Positions 7,002-16,602 of a stretch of DNA of 17,181 bases are shown here, one piece after another; within the stretch, counting starts at the first letter, position 1, and the number at the start of each line of letters is the position of its first letter. The stretch comes from a bacterium (GTDB lineage: Bacteria; JAUVQV01; DATDCY01). Both the position numbers and the translations under genes were made by a program. Location of the stretch: the NCBI GenBank assembly GCA_036524115.1, contig DATDCY010000055.1, forward strand, positions 1-17,181, in the 5' to 3' direction. The notes under the pieces are model-generated. The model did not search any database and was not told where the DNA came from. It saw nothing but the letters and a program-made list of their open reading frames with translations.

Positions 7002-8210
7002 TCAGTCCTCGTTCAGGATCGTCGGCTCGACCGACATGCCGACGCGCAGGAGGTCCGCGCCGGGCTGCTTCGGGTCGAGGACGATCTTGACCGGGATGCG
7101 CTGCACGACCTTGACGTAGTTGCCGCTGGCGTTCTCCGGCGGGAAGAGCGAGAAGGCGGCGCCGGTCCCGGCCATGATGCTGTCGACCCGCCCGGTGAAC
7201 TCGCGGCCGGGAAGCGCGTCGACGCGCAGGCGGGCCCGCTGGCCGGGCCGGATCGAGTGCAGCTGCGTCTCCTTGTAGTTCGCCACCACGTAGAGGTCCG
7301 CGAGCGAGACCACCGCCATCAGCGGCTGGCCCGCCTGGACCTGGTTGCCGACCTCGACGGACTTCCTCGTCACGTAGCCGTCGGCCGGCGCGGCGATCTT
7401 CGTGTAGCCCAGGTTCAGCTGCGCCAGCTCGACCTGCACGTCGCGCCCGCGCACCTGCTCCGCGTGCGTGCCCCGCGCCGCCAGCGTCTGCGCCAGCGCG
7501 TCCTTCTCGACCTCGACCGCGGCGCGCGCCTGCGCCACGGCCGTCTTGTGGTTGGCGAGCACCACCTCGGCCTGCCGCTGCTGCTCCTGGGCGGCGGCGA
7601 GCGCCGCCCGCGCGCTCTCGGCCGCCGTCCGCGCCTTGTCGTAGCGGTCCTGGGGCGCGACCTTCTTCGCGAGCAGGTTCTCGGCGCGCCCGAGGTCGAG
7701 CTGCGCCTGCTCGAGCTGCGCCTCGCGGGCCCGCACGTCGGCCTGGCGCACGGCCACCGCGGCCTCCAGCTCGGCGCGCTGCGCGACCACGCGCGCGAGC
7801 GCGGCCTCCGCCGCCTTGATGCGCGAGCGCGCCCCGGCCGCCTGCGCCTCGATCTCGGCGCCCTTGGCCGTCTCGACCTGCCGCGCGGTCTCGGCCTCCT
7901 TGAGCCTCGTGCCGGCCATGTCCGGATCGATCTCGACGATGACCTCCCCGGCCCGCACGCGCTGGTTGTTGTCGGGCACCACCCGCGTCACCGTGCCCGC
8001 GATGCGCGGGGCGACGGTGTAGATGGTCCCCTGGACGTACGCGTCGTCCGTGGCGATGTGCGTGTGCGTGTAGCGCTGGTAGGCGGCCCGGCCCGCCAGG
8101 ACGCCCACGCCGACGACCGCGATCACCGCAAACCCGATCATGCGGCGCCTGCTCGCCGGCGCGGGCGGCGGCGCCGGCGACCCCTGCGGCGCCTGCGAGG
8201 ACTCACTCAT
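7002..8210 (-). CDS. HlyD/EmrA-family periplasmic adaptor (membrane fusion) protein
   Basis: The protein has 402 residues. The ATG at 8210 follows a strong GGGAGGT site. Domains in order: a short Pro-rich cytoplasmic tail; one membrane helix at about residues 24-40; a first lipoyl half from about 55 with DDAYVQGTIYTVAPRIAG, the classic EmrA opening; a long Ala/Glu/Arg/Gln-rich coiled-coil hairpin; a second lipoyl half with IAAPADGYVTRKSVEVG; and a beta-barrel region with VVANYKETQL and PGQRARLRVDALPG. It links the inner membrane transporter to the TolC-like channel. Its start overlaps the stop of the channel gene in an ATGA junction, indicating coupled translation. The frame stays open far upstream, but that part lies opposite real codons of the channel gene. 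Confidence 0.93.
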   Translation of the reverse strand: MSESSQAPQGSPAPPPAPASRRRMIGFAVIAVVGVGVLAGRAAYQRYTHTHIATDDAYVQGTIYTVAPRIAGTVTRVVPDNNQRVRAGEVIVEIDPDMAGTRLKEAETARQVETAKGAEIEAQAAGARSRIKAAEAALARVVAQRAELEAAVAVRQADVRAREAQLEQAQLDLGRAENLLAKKVAPQDRYDKARTAAESARAALAAAQEQQRQAEVVLANHKTAVAQARAAVEVEKDALAQTLAARGTHAEQVRGRDVQVELAQLNLGYTKIAAPADGYVTRKSVEVGNQVQAGQPLMAVVSLADLYVVANYKETQLHSIRPGQRARLRVDALPGREFTGRVDSIMAGTGAAFSLFPPENASGNYVKVVQRIPVKIVLDPKQPGADLLRVGMSVEPTILNED

Positions 8211-9580
8211 GGACGACCTCCCTCCCCCGGCGCGCGCGGCGCGCCCCACGTCGCCACCAGGTCCCTGCCCGTGGCGAAGTCCAGCAGCGCCTGGGCGCCG
8301 GTCACGTCGTATCGCGCGTCGAGCTGGTTGAGCTCGGCGGTGGTCACGAGGCCGACCGCGTCGAGGACGTCCGTCGACGTCCCGACCCCCTCGCCGTAGC
8401 GCAGGCGCTGCAGGCGCAGGTTCTCCTTGGCCTGCTCCACCGCCTTGCCGGTGACCGCGACCCGCGAGCGCGCCGTCCCGAGCGAGAGCCACGCGTCCTG
8501 CACCTCGAGGCGCACCCGGTCGAGGAGCTGCTCGCGCGCGCGCTCGAGCACCCGCAGCTCCAGCTCCTTCTGGCGCAGCTTCTCGCGGGTCAGGCCGCCC
8601 GCGTAGAGGTTCATCTGCACACCCGCGCCGACGGCCCAGTTCCCCTCGTGCACCTGGTACTCGTTCTGCGTGAAGTCGTAGCCGCCGGAGAGGAACACGA
8701 GCGGGTAGTACTCCGAGCGCACCGCGGTGCGGCCCGCCTCCACCGCGGCGACGCGGGTCCCGAGCTGGCGCAGCTCGATCCGCGCGCCCGCGGCCGCGGC
8801 CAGCGCCTCCTCCAGGCCGGGCGCCGCTTCCCCGGGGGCGACCGCGATCTCCTCGGGCTCCACCGCCTGCCCCAGCGGGCGCAGCAGCAGCGTGTTCACC
8901 CGCGCCGCGGCGAGCGCCTGCTGGTTCTCGGCCTGCAGACGCTTCTGCACGGCGTCGGCCAGGCGCACCTCGGCCGCGAGCACGTCGATCTCCGTGACGG
9001 TGCCCGCGGCGAGCATCGCCTGCGCGTCGCCGCGGTGCACCTCGAAACGCGAGACCTCCTCCTGCTGCACGGCGAGCAGCCGCTGCGCGCGCAGGAGCCG
9101 CACGTACGCCAGGATGAACTCCAGCGCGCCGCGGTTGCGCGCGAGCGCCGTGTCGAAGCGCGTGCCCTCGGCGGCGCTGGCCGCGGCGCGGACGGTGGCG
9201 GCCGTCCTGCCGAAGTCGTAGACCTGCTGGCGCACCTGGAGGGCGTAGGCGTGGAAATCCTTGTCGGCGGTCGGGACCTGGTTCGGCCCGAAGATCGCGG
9301 CGGGCTGGTCCGCGAGGAAGGTCTGGCTGGCGGTGAGGTCCACGCTCGGCCGCCACGCCGTGGCCGCCTGGACCGGCGCGGACGCCGCCACCTGCTCCTC
9401 CGCCAGGGCGATCGCCACCTCGCGTCCGGAGCGGTCGACGATCGCCAGCCCTTCGGCGAGAGACAGGGCGCGCGCTCCGGCGGCCGGCAGTGCCAGCAGC
9501 GCGAAGCCCACGGCGCCCCACGCCATCTTCCTGCGCGCCCGGGTTGCGGACCGGTGCGCCTCTGCGGTCGTCTGCTCCAT
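8207..9580 (-). CDS. TolC-family outer membrane efflux channel
   Basis: The protein has 457 residues. The ATG at 9580 is preferred because GAGGAGAT lies about four bases upstream. In-frame ATGs at 9616 and at residue 19 are weaker. A signal peptide is visible: basic RARRK, a hydrophobic stretch, and a likely cut after GARA. The mature part has two outer-membrane-efflux repeats of long Ala/Leu/Arg/Gln-rich helices. Each includes a strand pair, for example PSVDLTASQTF in the first and YPLVFLSGGYDF in the second. VRQQVYDFGRTAATV and VQMNLYAGGLTREK occupy equivalent places in the two repeats, as in TolC. It forms the outer membrane duct of the pump made with the two downstream genes. It is first in the operon, behind its own promoter-like region. 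Confidence 0.92.
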   Translation of the reverse strand: MEQTTAEAHRSATRARRKMAWGAVGFALLALPAAGARALSLAEGLAIVDRSGREVAIALAEEQVAASAPVQAATAWRPSVDLTASQTFLADQPAAIFGPNQVPTADKDFHAYALQVRQQVYDFGRTAATVRAAASAAEGTRFDTALARNRGALEFILAYVRLLRAQRLLAVQQEEVSRFEVHRGDAQAMLAAGTVTEIDVLAAEVRLADAVQKRLQAENQQALAAARVNTLLLRPLGQAVEPEEIAVAPGEAAPGLEEALAAAAGARIELRQLGTRVAAVEAGRTAVRSEYYPLVFLSGGYDFTQNEYQVHEGNWAVGAGVQMNLYAGGLTREKLRQKELELRVLERAREQLLDRVRLEVQDAWLSLGTARSRVAVTGKAVEQAKENLRLQRLRYGEGVGTSTDVLDAVGLVTTAELNQLDARYDVTGAQALLDFATGRDLVATWGAPRAPGEGGRP

Positions 9581-9614
9581 CGCGATCTCCTCGTGCCCCT
9601 CTTTGCCAACCGCC

Positions 9615-9643
9615 ATGCTCAGATAGCCGTCACGCCGTGTCAA
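9615..9643 (-). promoter_or_regulatory. Possible promoter and operator of the efflux operon
   Basis: On the minus strand a perfect TTGACA -35 box lies at 9643-9638. A weak -10 (GAGCAT, three of six) lies 17 bases further at 9620-9615. The 13-base near-palindrome GTCACGCCGTGTC at 9629-9641 (CACG-C-CGTG core, one mismatched pair) overlaps the -35 box and spacer and could be a repressor site. No regulator gene is adjacent. Confidence 0.45.
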
Positions 9644-9662
9644 GTGGAGCCATCCGTCGTCT

Positions 9663-9690
9663 GCCGGGCGCCGCGACCGCTCGCGCCGGC
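9663..9690 (-). terminator. Terminator-like hairpin directly after the lipoprotein gene
   Basis: Starting at the base after the lipoprotein stop, the minus strand can fold GCCGG with CCGGC as an outer stem and CGCGA with TCGCG as an inner stem. A four-base loop and a four-base bulge complete the hairpin. It precedes the efflux promoter and could separate the two transcripts. There is no U-run. Confidence 0.45.
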
Positions 9691-11118
9691 TCAGCGCCCG
9701 ACGAGGCGCTCCCCGAGGACCCGCTGGTTCCCGTCCGCGTCGATCGCCACGACCCGCAGGAGGCGCGGGCAGGGCGCGTCGAAGAGCGCCGCGGGAAGCG
9801 CCGTTGAGAAGCCCGCGAAGGGGCAGGCGCCGTACCGCGGGTACTGGGCGCAGACGTCCGGCCGCCGGCGGTCCACCGTGACGCGCGCCCGCTCGACGCC
9901 GTCCACGATGAGCGCCACTCGGTCGATTGCCCCTGTGTCCAGCGCCCAGCCCTGGACCGTCACGGGCATGCCGGCGGCGCTCGCCGTCGCGCCGGCCGCA
10001 GGCACCTCGAGAGCACCGAACGGGGCCCGCCGCTTCAGCAGGCTCGAGAAGGCCTGGCGCAGGGCCGGTTCGGCGCCGAGCCCCAGGTAGGAGATGCCCC
10101 GCACCCTGCCGCCCGCGGGCAGCGCGAAGACGAGCCGCGGCCGCACGTTCCTGAACCGCGTCCTCCCGCCGTCGTCCCGCCAGACGATGAACTCCCGCGT
10201 CCCCGCGTCCATCGCGAGGCCGACGCCGTAGTCGCCCGCCGCGTTCTGCCACGTCACCCACGGCTCCGGCGAGAGGAAGTCCCCGGTCAACATGCCCTTC
10301 CCGCCCGGTCTGTCGGCGTCCACCTGCCGCCCGCCGCCGTCCATGAGTCGCGAGAGACCGGGACCGTTGGGACGATCGTCGACGTAGAGGGTCGGGAACT
10401 CCTGCAGGCTCGGCGGGTGGCCGACGGCCTCGTCGTTCGTGACCTCGTAGGCGATCTCGACGATGCGCTCGGCCACGAACCTCAGCGTCGTCCGGTACCT
10501 GACGCCGACCGGGCGCGGCCGCGTCAGCCCGCAGGGCGTGGTGCTGCAGTCCCGCGCGTCCCAGTCCGGGTTCCACTGCAGCGGCTGCGCGACGATCTCG
10601 AACGCGTCGCCGGCGAGTCGCGACGAGAGGGCGCGCGAGCCGCGCCCGCACTCGTCGCCGCCCTGCACCGGGTTCCAGCCGAGGAACGTGATGGCGCCCT
10701 CGCAGGCGGACGGCCGCTCGATGCACCCGGCGTCCCAGGCGCACCCCTGGCGCTGGCGCGCGCGGTCGTAAAGGGCGATCTGCAGCCCGCGCCCGGTGTC
10801 GTGCGTGTCGATGACGTTCGAGCGTGGATCGGCGCCGAGGCCGAAGAAGACGACCGCGCCGCCCCACTCCCGGCGCGCCCCGACGCGGACCTTGCCCGAG
10901 GGCCCCGCCAGGAAGAGGTCGGTGAAGCGGTCGCCGCGCACCTCGGTGAACGCCGCCGGGCCGAGGGACGGCAGACGCATGTCGAACGGGTCGACGTCGG
11001 GCGCCGGGGCCACGGCCGCGCACCGCTCGCCCTCGGCGCCGCCGCGCGGCGCGGCGGCACAGGCCGTGAGCGCGAGGACGACGGCCGGGACCAGCGTGAG
11101 CCGCAGCGCGCGCCCCAT
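9691..11118 (-). CDS. Lipoprotein of unknown function with a C-terminal GWALD-type beta domain
   Basis: The protein has 475 residues from ATG at 11118; a GTG two codons earlier (11124) is possible. The N-terminus is a lipoprotein signal with lipobox LTAC and Cys20 as the lipidation site, so the product is membrane anchored, probably in the outer membrane. The middle (about 40-370) is unrecognised. It is rich in Trp and Asp with paired cysteines (for example around ARDCSTTPCG) and has a beta-sandwich look such as IVEIAYEVTNDE. The last 100 residues contain VQGWALDTGAIDRVALIVDG and a later RRPDVCAQYP, a pattern seen in Ig-like accessory domains of bacterial surface proteins. The gene begins 28 bases after the ahcY stop with no obvious promoter between, so it may lie in the SAH-controlled transcript. 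Function not assigned. Confidence 0.85.
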   Translation of the reverse strand: MGRALRLTLVPAVVLALTACAAAPRGGAEGERCAAVAPAPDVDPFDMRLPSLGPAAFTEVRGDRFTDLFLAGPSGKVRVGARREWGGAVVFFGLGADPRSNVIDTHDTGRGLQIALYDRARQRQGCAWDAGCIERPSACEGAITFLGWNPVQGGDECGRGSRALSSRLAGDAFEIVAQPLQWNPDWDARDCSTTPCGLTRPRPVGVRYRTTLRFVAERIVEIAYEVTNDEAVGHPPSLQEFPTLYVDDRPNGPGLSRLMDGGGRQVDADRPGGKGMLTGDFLSPEPWVTWQNAAGDYGVGLAMDAGTREFIVWRDDGGRTRFRNVRPRLVFALPAGGRVRGISYLGLGAEPALRQAFSSLLKRRAPFGALEVPAAGATASAAGMPVTVQGWALDTGAIDRVALIVDGVERARVTVDRRRPDVCAQYPRYGACPFAGFSTALPAALFDAPCPRLLRVVAIDADGNQRVLGERLVGR

Positions 11119-11146
11119 CGCCACCCCCGGCCGCGCCGGCCTTCCC

Positions 11147-12589
<1,443 letters not shown>

Positions 12590-12594
12590 GTCCC

Positions 12595-12671
12595 ACTCCT
12601 TCCGTTGCGTCCGGGGGGATGCGCTTCGCTCACCTGCGGCATCCCGCAACCGGCACGGGTTAGGTGAGCGC
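12595..12671 (-). promoter_or_regulatory. Expression platform of the SAH riboswitch with mutually exclusive helices
   Basis: The aptamer's 3' strand CGCTCACCT (12670-12662) can instead pair perfectly over nine bases with AGGTGAGCG (12635-12627). If it stays in the aptamer, the downstream leader can fold GGATGC (12644-12639) with GCATCC (12622-12617) and GTTGCG (12650-12645) with CGCAAC (12609-12604), ending just before the ribosome site AAGGAG (12601-12596). These two folds exclude each other. There is no U-run, so control is probably at translation initiation. Confidence 0.65.
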
Positions 12672-12724
12672 GGTTTTCATCTTGTCGAGCCTGGCGGAGG
12701 CATCCGTTGCAGCGCTCCTCGACC
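12663..12724 (-). ncRNA. SAH riboswitch aptamer upstream of ahcY
   Basis: The minus strand shows the conserved SAH-riboswitch core, including GAGGAGCGCTGCAACGG, CCAGGCTCG and a final GCGCTCACC. The folding is visible. Outer helix P1 is GTCGAG (12723-12718) with CTCGAC (12689-12684). An internal hairpin is CGGA with TCCG around TGCC. The pseudoknot is GAGCGC (12717-12712) with GCGCTC (12671-12666), perfect over six bases. This class binds S-adenosylhomocysteine and usually switches on SAH-recycling genes, which matches the gene directly downstream. Confidence 0.92.
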
Positions 12725-12729
12725 GACAA

Positions 12730-12758
12730 AGGATACCGCGCTGCGCCTCATGACGCAA
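12730..12758 (-). promoter_or_regulatory. Promoter of the ahcY riboswitch transcript
   Basis: The -35 box TTGCGT (12758-12753) and -10 box TATCCT (12735-12730) are separated by exactly 17 bases. Transcription would begin near 12724, the first base of the aptamer. The boxes match consensus at three and four of six positions, but the placement is convincing. Confidence 0.65.
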
Positions 12759-12774
12759 CCCACCGCCGGCTTTC

Positions 12775-12829
12775 CGGGGGTGACAGCGGCGTCAGCCGCG
12801 CCAGAGGGGCGCAGCCCCCTAGGGAAGCG
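12775..12829. repeat. Double-hairpin direct repeat, copy 1
   Basis: The first 35 bases (12775-12809) are identical to 14402-14436, and similarity continues for about 20 more bases with one gap. The unit holds two hairpins: GCGGC-GTCA-GCCGC and GGGGC-GCA-GCCCC. It lies between the riboswitch promoter and the ABC ATPase stop. It resembles REP-type intergenic elements. There is no U-run for termination. Confidence 0.8.
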
Positions 12830-12857
12830 CCGGCCAAGTGGCGCCGTGCCGCGAGCC

Positions 12858-14375
12858 TCATCGCCCGGCGCTGAGTCCCCAGGCAACGAGGTCCGGGGAT
12901 GCCGCCACGGCCGCCGGCGGGCCGTCCGCGACGATGCGCCCCTCGTGCAGCACCGCGACGCGGTCGGCGACCCGGAAGATCTCGTCGAGGTGATGGGAGA
13001 CGACGATCACCGTGCGGCCGGCGCGGCGCGCGAGCCCGGCGAGCAACTCCATGGCGCGGCGGCGACCCGCCGGATCGAGGCCCGCCCCCGGCTCATCCAG
13101 CACGAGGCACGGCGTCTCGAGCGCCAGGACGCCGGCCAGCGCGGCGAGGCGCTTCTCGCCCCAGGTCAGAGCGAACGGTGAGCGGTCGCCGTGCTCGACG
13201 GGATCGAGGCCGGCTGCCTCGAGCGCCGCGCGCACGCGGCCGGGAATCGCATCCGCGGGCACCCCCGCGAACTGCGGGCCGGCGGCGACGTCCTCGGCGA
13301 CCGACTCGGCGAAGAGCTGCTTCTCGGGGAACTGGAAGAGCAGGCCGACCTCGCGGTGGAGCAGCTCGCGCAGCCTCGTGCCCGGCTCGAGGAGGCGGTC
13401 CCCGACGCGCACGCGGCCGCGCTGCGGCGTCAGCAGCCCGTTGAGGTGCTGCACGAGCGTGGTCTTGCCGCAGCCGTTCGCGCCGACGATCCCGAGCAGC
13501 TCGCCGGGGCGCGCGGCGAGGCCGACGCCGCGCAGGACGGGGCGCTCGCGCGGCGTGCCGCGGTCGTAGGCGAAGTGCAGGTCGGAGACCTCCACGAGGG
13601 GCCGGACGCCGTCGTCCGACGCGTTCCCCGGCGAAGGGGCGACGCACCTCGCGGGCGGCAGGAGTCCCCACTGCGCGAGCGCCTCGACACCCCGGGGCAG
13701 GTCCGCGGGCGCGCCCTCCCACGCCACCGCGCCCTTGTGCAGGACGACGATCCGCGTGCCGCGGGCGGCGTCCTCCACCTCGCTCGTCAGGAAGACCGTC
13801 GCCGCCCCGGGACCGCGCCCGCGCGCGAGCAGCCGGTCGACCTCGGCCCGCGCCTGCGCGTCCAGGAGCGTCAGGGGTTCGTCGAGGACGAGCAGCGGCG
13901 GCGCGGCGATCAGCACCGACGCGATGGCCAGGAGCTGCTTCTGGCCGCCGGAGAGGCGCGCCGGGTGCGCGTCGGCATGCCCGGCGAGCCCGATCTCGGC
14001 GAGCATCGCGCCGACGTCGCGGTCGATCGAGCCCCAGTCGCGCCCGAGGTTCTCGAGCACGACGCCCATCTCCTCGCGCACCAGCGGCGTCGAGAAGCAG
14101 TCCTCGGGGTTCTGGGTGACGAGCCCGACCGGCAGCGTCGGCGGCCCCGTCGCGGCGGGCGCCTCACGCCGAATCTCGCCCGCCGCCGGCGCCGCCGCGT
14201 CCGCGAGCAGCAGCGCGAGCGTGCTCTTGCCGGCGCCGTTGGCGCCGAGGACGACGAGGGTCTCGCCGGGGCGCACGTCGAGCGAGAGATCGCGCAGCGC
14301 CGGCCTCGCGCCGCCTCCCGGCAGGGGGTAGGAGAAGGAGACGTCCCGGAATGATACGGGCGAGACGCCACTCAC
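12858..14375 (-). CDS. Double EcfA-type ABC transporter ATPase (ECF/CbiO family), asymmetric sites
   Basis: The protein has 505 residues from GTG at 14375, with only a weak AGGGA site upstream. It is a fusion of two nucleotide-binding domains of the energy-coupling-factor type, which drive uptake of vitamins, metals or similar small molecules with a separate membrane T protein and substrate-binding S protein. NBD1 has Walker A GANGAGKST (44-52), signature LSGGQ (141-145), LLVLDEP, and Ser198 where the H-loop His is expected (LTSEVEDA). NBD2 has Walker A GANGCGKTT (298-306), Q-loop FQFPEKQLF typical of EcfA, the unusual signature LTWGE (403-407), CLVLDEP and H-loop His461. No T or S component is in the window. 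The gene lies between metK and ahcY and is flanked by the two repeats. Substrate unknown; a link to methionine or SAM metabolism is inferred from place only. Confidence 0.9.
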   Translation of the reverse strand: MSGVSPVSFRDVSFSYPLPGGGARPALRDLSLDVRPGETLVVLGANGAGKSTLALLLADAAAPAAGEIRREAPAATGPPTLPVGLVTQNPEDCFSTPLVREEMGVVLENLGRDWGSIDRDVGAMLAEIGLAGHADAHPARLSGGQKQLLAIASVLIAAPPLLVLDEPLTLLDAQARAEVDRLLARGRGPGAATVFLTSEVEDAARGTRIVVLHKGAVAWEGAPADLPRGVEALAQWGLLPPARCVAPSPGNASDDGVRPLVEVSDLHFAYDRGTPRERPVLRGVGLAARPGELLGIVGANGCGKTTLVQHLNGLLTPQRGRVRVGDRLLEPGTRLRELLHREVGLLFQFPEKQLFAESVAEDVAAGPQFAGVPADAIPGRVRAALEAAGLDPVEHGDRSPFALTWGEKRLAALAGVLALETPCLVLDEPGAGLDPAGRRRAMELLAGLARRAGRTVIVVSHHLDEIFRVADRVAVLHEGRIVADGPPAAVAASPDLVAWGLSAGR

Positions 14376-14401
14376 GTTCTACGTCCCTGACACGTGTCCA
14401 A

Positions 14402-14456
14402 CGGGGGTGACAGCGGCGTCAGCCGCGCCAGAGGGGGCGGAGCCCCCATGGAGGCG
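14402..14456. repeat. Double-hairpin direct repeat, copy 2
   Basis: This copy shares 35 identical bases with copy 1 in the same orientation, 1627 bases away. It contains GCGGC-GTCA-GCCGC and a perfect GGGGGC-GGA-GCCCCC hairpin. It lies upstream of the ABC ATPase start and downstream of metK, so the two copies bracket the ATPase gene. Confidence 0.8.
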
Positions 14457-14509
14457 CGCGCTGACGGGTCGGTCATTCATGACGCGTGGGCGCGCGCCGG
14501 AGGTCCGCA

Positions 14510-14547
14510 GCGGCAGGACCCCGACGATCAGCACGGGACCCTGCCGC
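14510..14547 (-). terminator. Terminator-like hairpin downstream of metK
   Basis: GCGGCAGG (14510-14517) and CCTGCCGC (14540-14547) pair perfectly over eight bases, and CCCG with CGGG extends the stem after a small bulge. It starts about 15 bases after the metK stop. There is no U-run, so terminator function is inferred from position and stability. Confidence 0.5.
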
Positions 14548-14561
14548 AGCGAGATGTCTTC

Positions 14562-15728
<1,167 letters not shown>

Positions 15729-15815
15729 GACGTTCCTCCGTGTACCGCGTCCGCCGGCTGCCTGCGTCTCGGGGGCGCCCTCGGCCGGCTTCCTTCCGCT
15801 CTTCCCGCCTGGCAT

Positions 15816-15866
15816 CGATATCCTCCGTAAACGGTTGCTTGTATCACACAACCCGCTGATCTTCAA
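15816..15866 (-). promoter_or_regulatory. Probable metK promoter and upstream ribosome site
   Basis: A -35 box TTGAAG (15866-15861) and -10 box TACAAG (15843-15838), each four of six, are 17 bases apart. Transcription would start near 15831. GGAGGA at 15826-15821 follows, five bases before the in-frame ATG at 15815. The imperfect palindrome TTGTATCACACAA (15839-15851, + strand) overlaps the -10 box and may be an operator. Confidence 0.45.
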
Positions 15867-15903
15867 GGAACATTCGCCGCGCGGGGTGCGGCCGGGAGGG
15901 GCG

Positions 15904-16602
15904 CTAGACAGGCCCGCGGAGGATCGGCGCGGGCGCCCGGGCGGGCAGCTCCGGCGCCGGGGCCGCGCGCTCCGCCACGCACGCCCGCAGCGCCCCGTCG
16001 CCGAGGCGCTCGAGCAGCTCGCCGAAGCGCTCGCCGGGGGCGACGCTGCGCAGGAACACGTCCAGGCAGCACTCCGCGGCGGCGAGCACGCCCTCCCGCG
16101 CGAACAGCCCGGGCAGCTCGACCGCAAGGCGCGGGTGCCGCCCGAGTCTGCCCCCGACCTGGATCCGCCAGCCGCGCCGCCCCACCTGCAGGGTGCCGCT
16201 CAGGCAGACGCGCGTGCACGCACCGCAGCGCACGCACCGGGACGGGTCGAGGATCGGCAGCAGACCGGGGTGCATGATGGCGCCCTCGCGGCAGGCGTGC
16301 ACGCAGGCCAGGCACTGGTGGCAGACCTCGGCCGTCTGCCGCGGCTCGGCGGCGCCGATGACGCCGAGGTCCGCGATCTGGGGCCGCGAGCAGGCGTTCG
16401 GGCAGTCCGCGACCGCCACCGTGAACTCGTGGCGACGCTTGAGCTTCCCGCCGACGATCGCGCGCAGTCCCGCCCCGAAGTCGCGGGCACGAAAGAGCGC
16501 GTCGAGGTCCGCCGCCAGCGCATCGTCGGGCGCCGCGCGGTTGGCGCACCCCTCGCGCGGCCCCTTGCAGGTCTCGATCCGCCAGCCTCGGAGATCGTCC
16601 AC
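15904..16602 (-). CDS. Small NiR/SiR-type Fe-S protein with two [4Fe-4S] ferredoxin clusters
   Basis: The protein has 232 residues from GTG at 16602, which overlaps the TAG of the DsrE gene (TAGTG), so the two are translationally coupled. Residues 12-75 resemble the siroheme/[4Fe-4S] half of nitrite and sulfite reductases, with Cys12 and Cys19 (spacing of six, where five is usual) and CPNAC (Cys67, Cys71). Two complete ferredoxin motifs follow: Cys94-97-100-104 and Cys123-126-129-133. The last 90 residues are Ala/Arg/Leu rich with one CC pair and are unrecognised. The N-terminal ferredoxin-like half-domain of ordinary sulfite reductases is missing. It is probably a cytoplasmic electron carrier or reductase subunit in sulfur metabolism, but the activity cannot be assigned. 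An earlier in-frame start up to 16713 is rejected because it would overlap the DsrE gene deeply. Confidence 0.85.
   Translation of the reverse strand: MDDLRGWRIETCKGPREGCANRAAPDDALAADLDALFRARDFGAGLRAIVGGKLKRRHEFTVAVADCPNACSRPQIADLGVIGAAEPRQTAEVCHQCLACVHACREGAIMHPGLLPILDPSRCVRCGACTRVCLSGTLQVGRRGWRIQVGGRLGRHPRLAVELPGLFAREGVLAAAECCLDVFLRSVAPGERFGELLERLGDGALRACVAERAAPAPELPARAPAPILRGPV

Noticed and set aside
5347-7119. Long + strand open frame of 590 codons opposite the MFS transporter gene
   Set aside because: Its protein is low complexity (Arg, Glu, Asp, His, Ala) with no domain, and the opposite strand encodes a clear DHA2 transporter with a ribosome site. It is a high-GC shadow.
6957-10090. 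Two long + strand open frames opposite the adaptor and channel genes
   Set aside because: Arg/Leu/His-rich translations without motifs; the minus strand carries the real adaptor and TolC-like genes with signal, helix and lipoyl features.
9581-11023. Upstream in-frame continuation of the TolC-like frame to 938 codons
   Set aside because: The region upstream of 9580 lies within the lipoprotein gene in another frame. The signal peptide and ribosome site place the start at 9580.
12590-12649. 20-codon N-terminal extension of ahcY
   Set aside because: It would overlap the riboswitch expression platform, and the good ribosome site AAGGAG is placed for GTG 12589.
12775-12829. Repeat units as a CRISPR array
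   Set aside because: Only two copies, separated by a full gene; there is no regular spacing and no spacers.
12775-14456. The ABC ATPase with flanking repeats as an insertion sequence or transposon
   Set aside because: The repeats are direct rather than inverted, no transposase is present, and no target-site duplication is evident.
15729-15903. Possible SAM riboswitch upstream of metK
   Set aside because: I looked for conserved SAM-I, SAM-II and SAM/SAH cores and saw none. The leader from the likely promoter to the first start is also too short.
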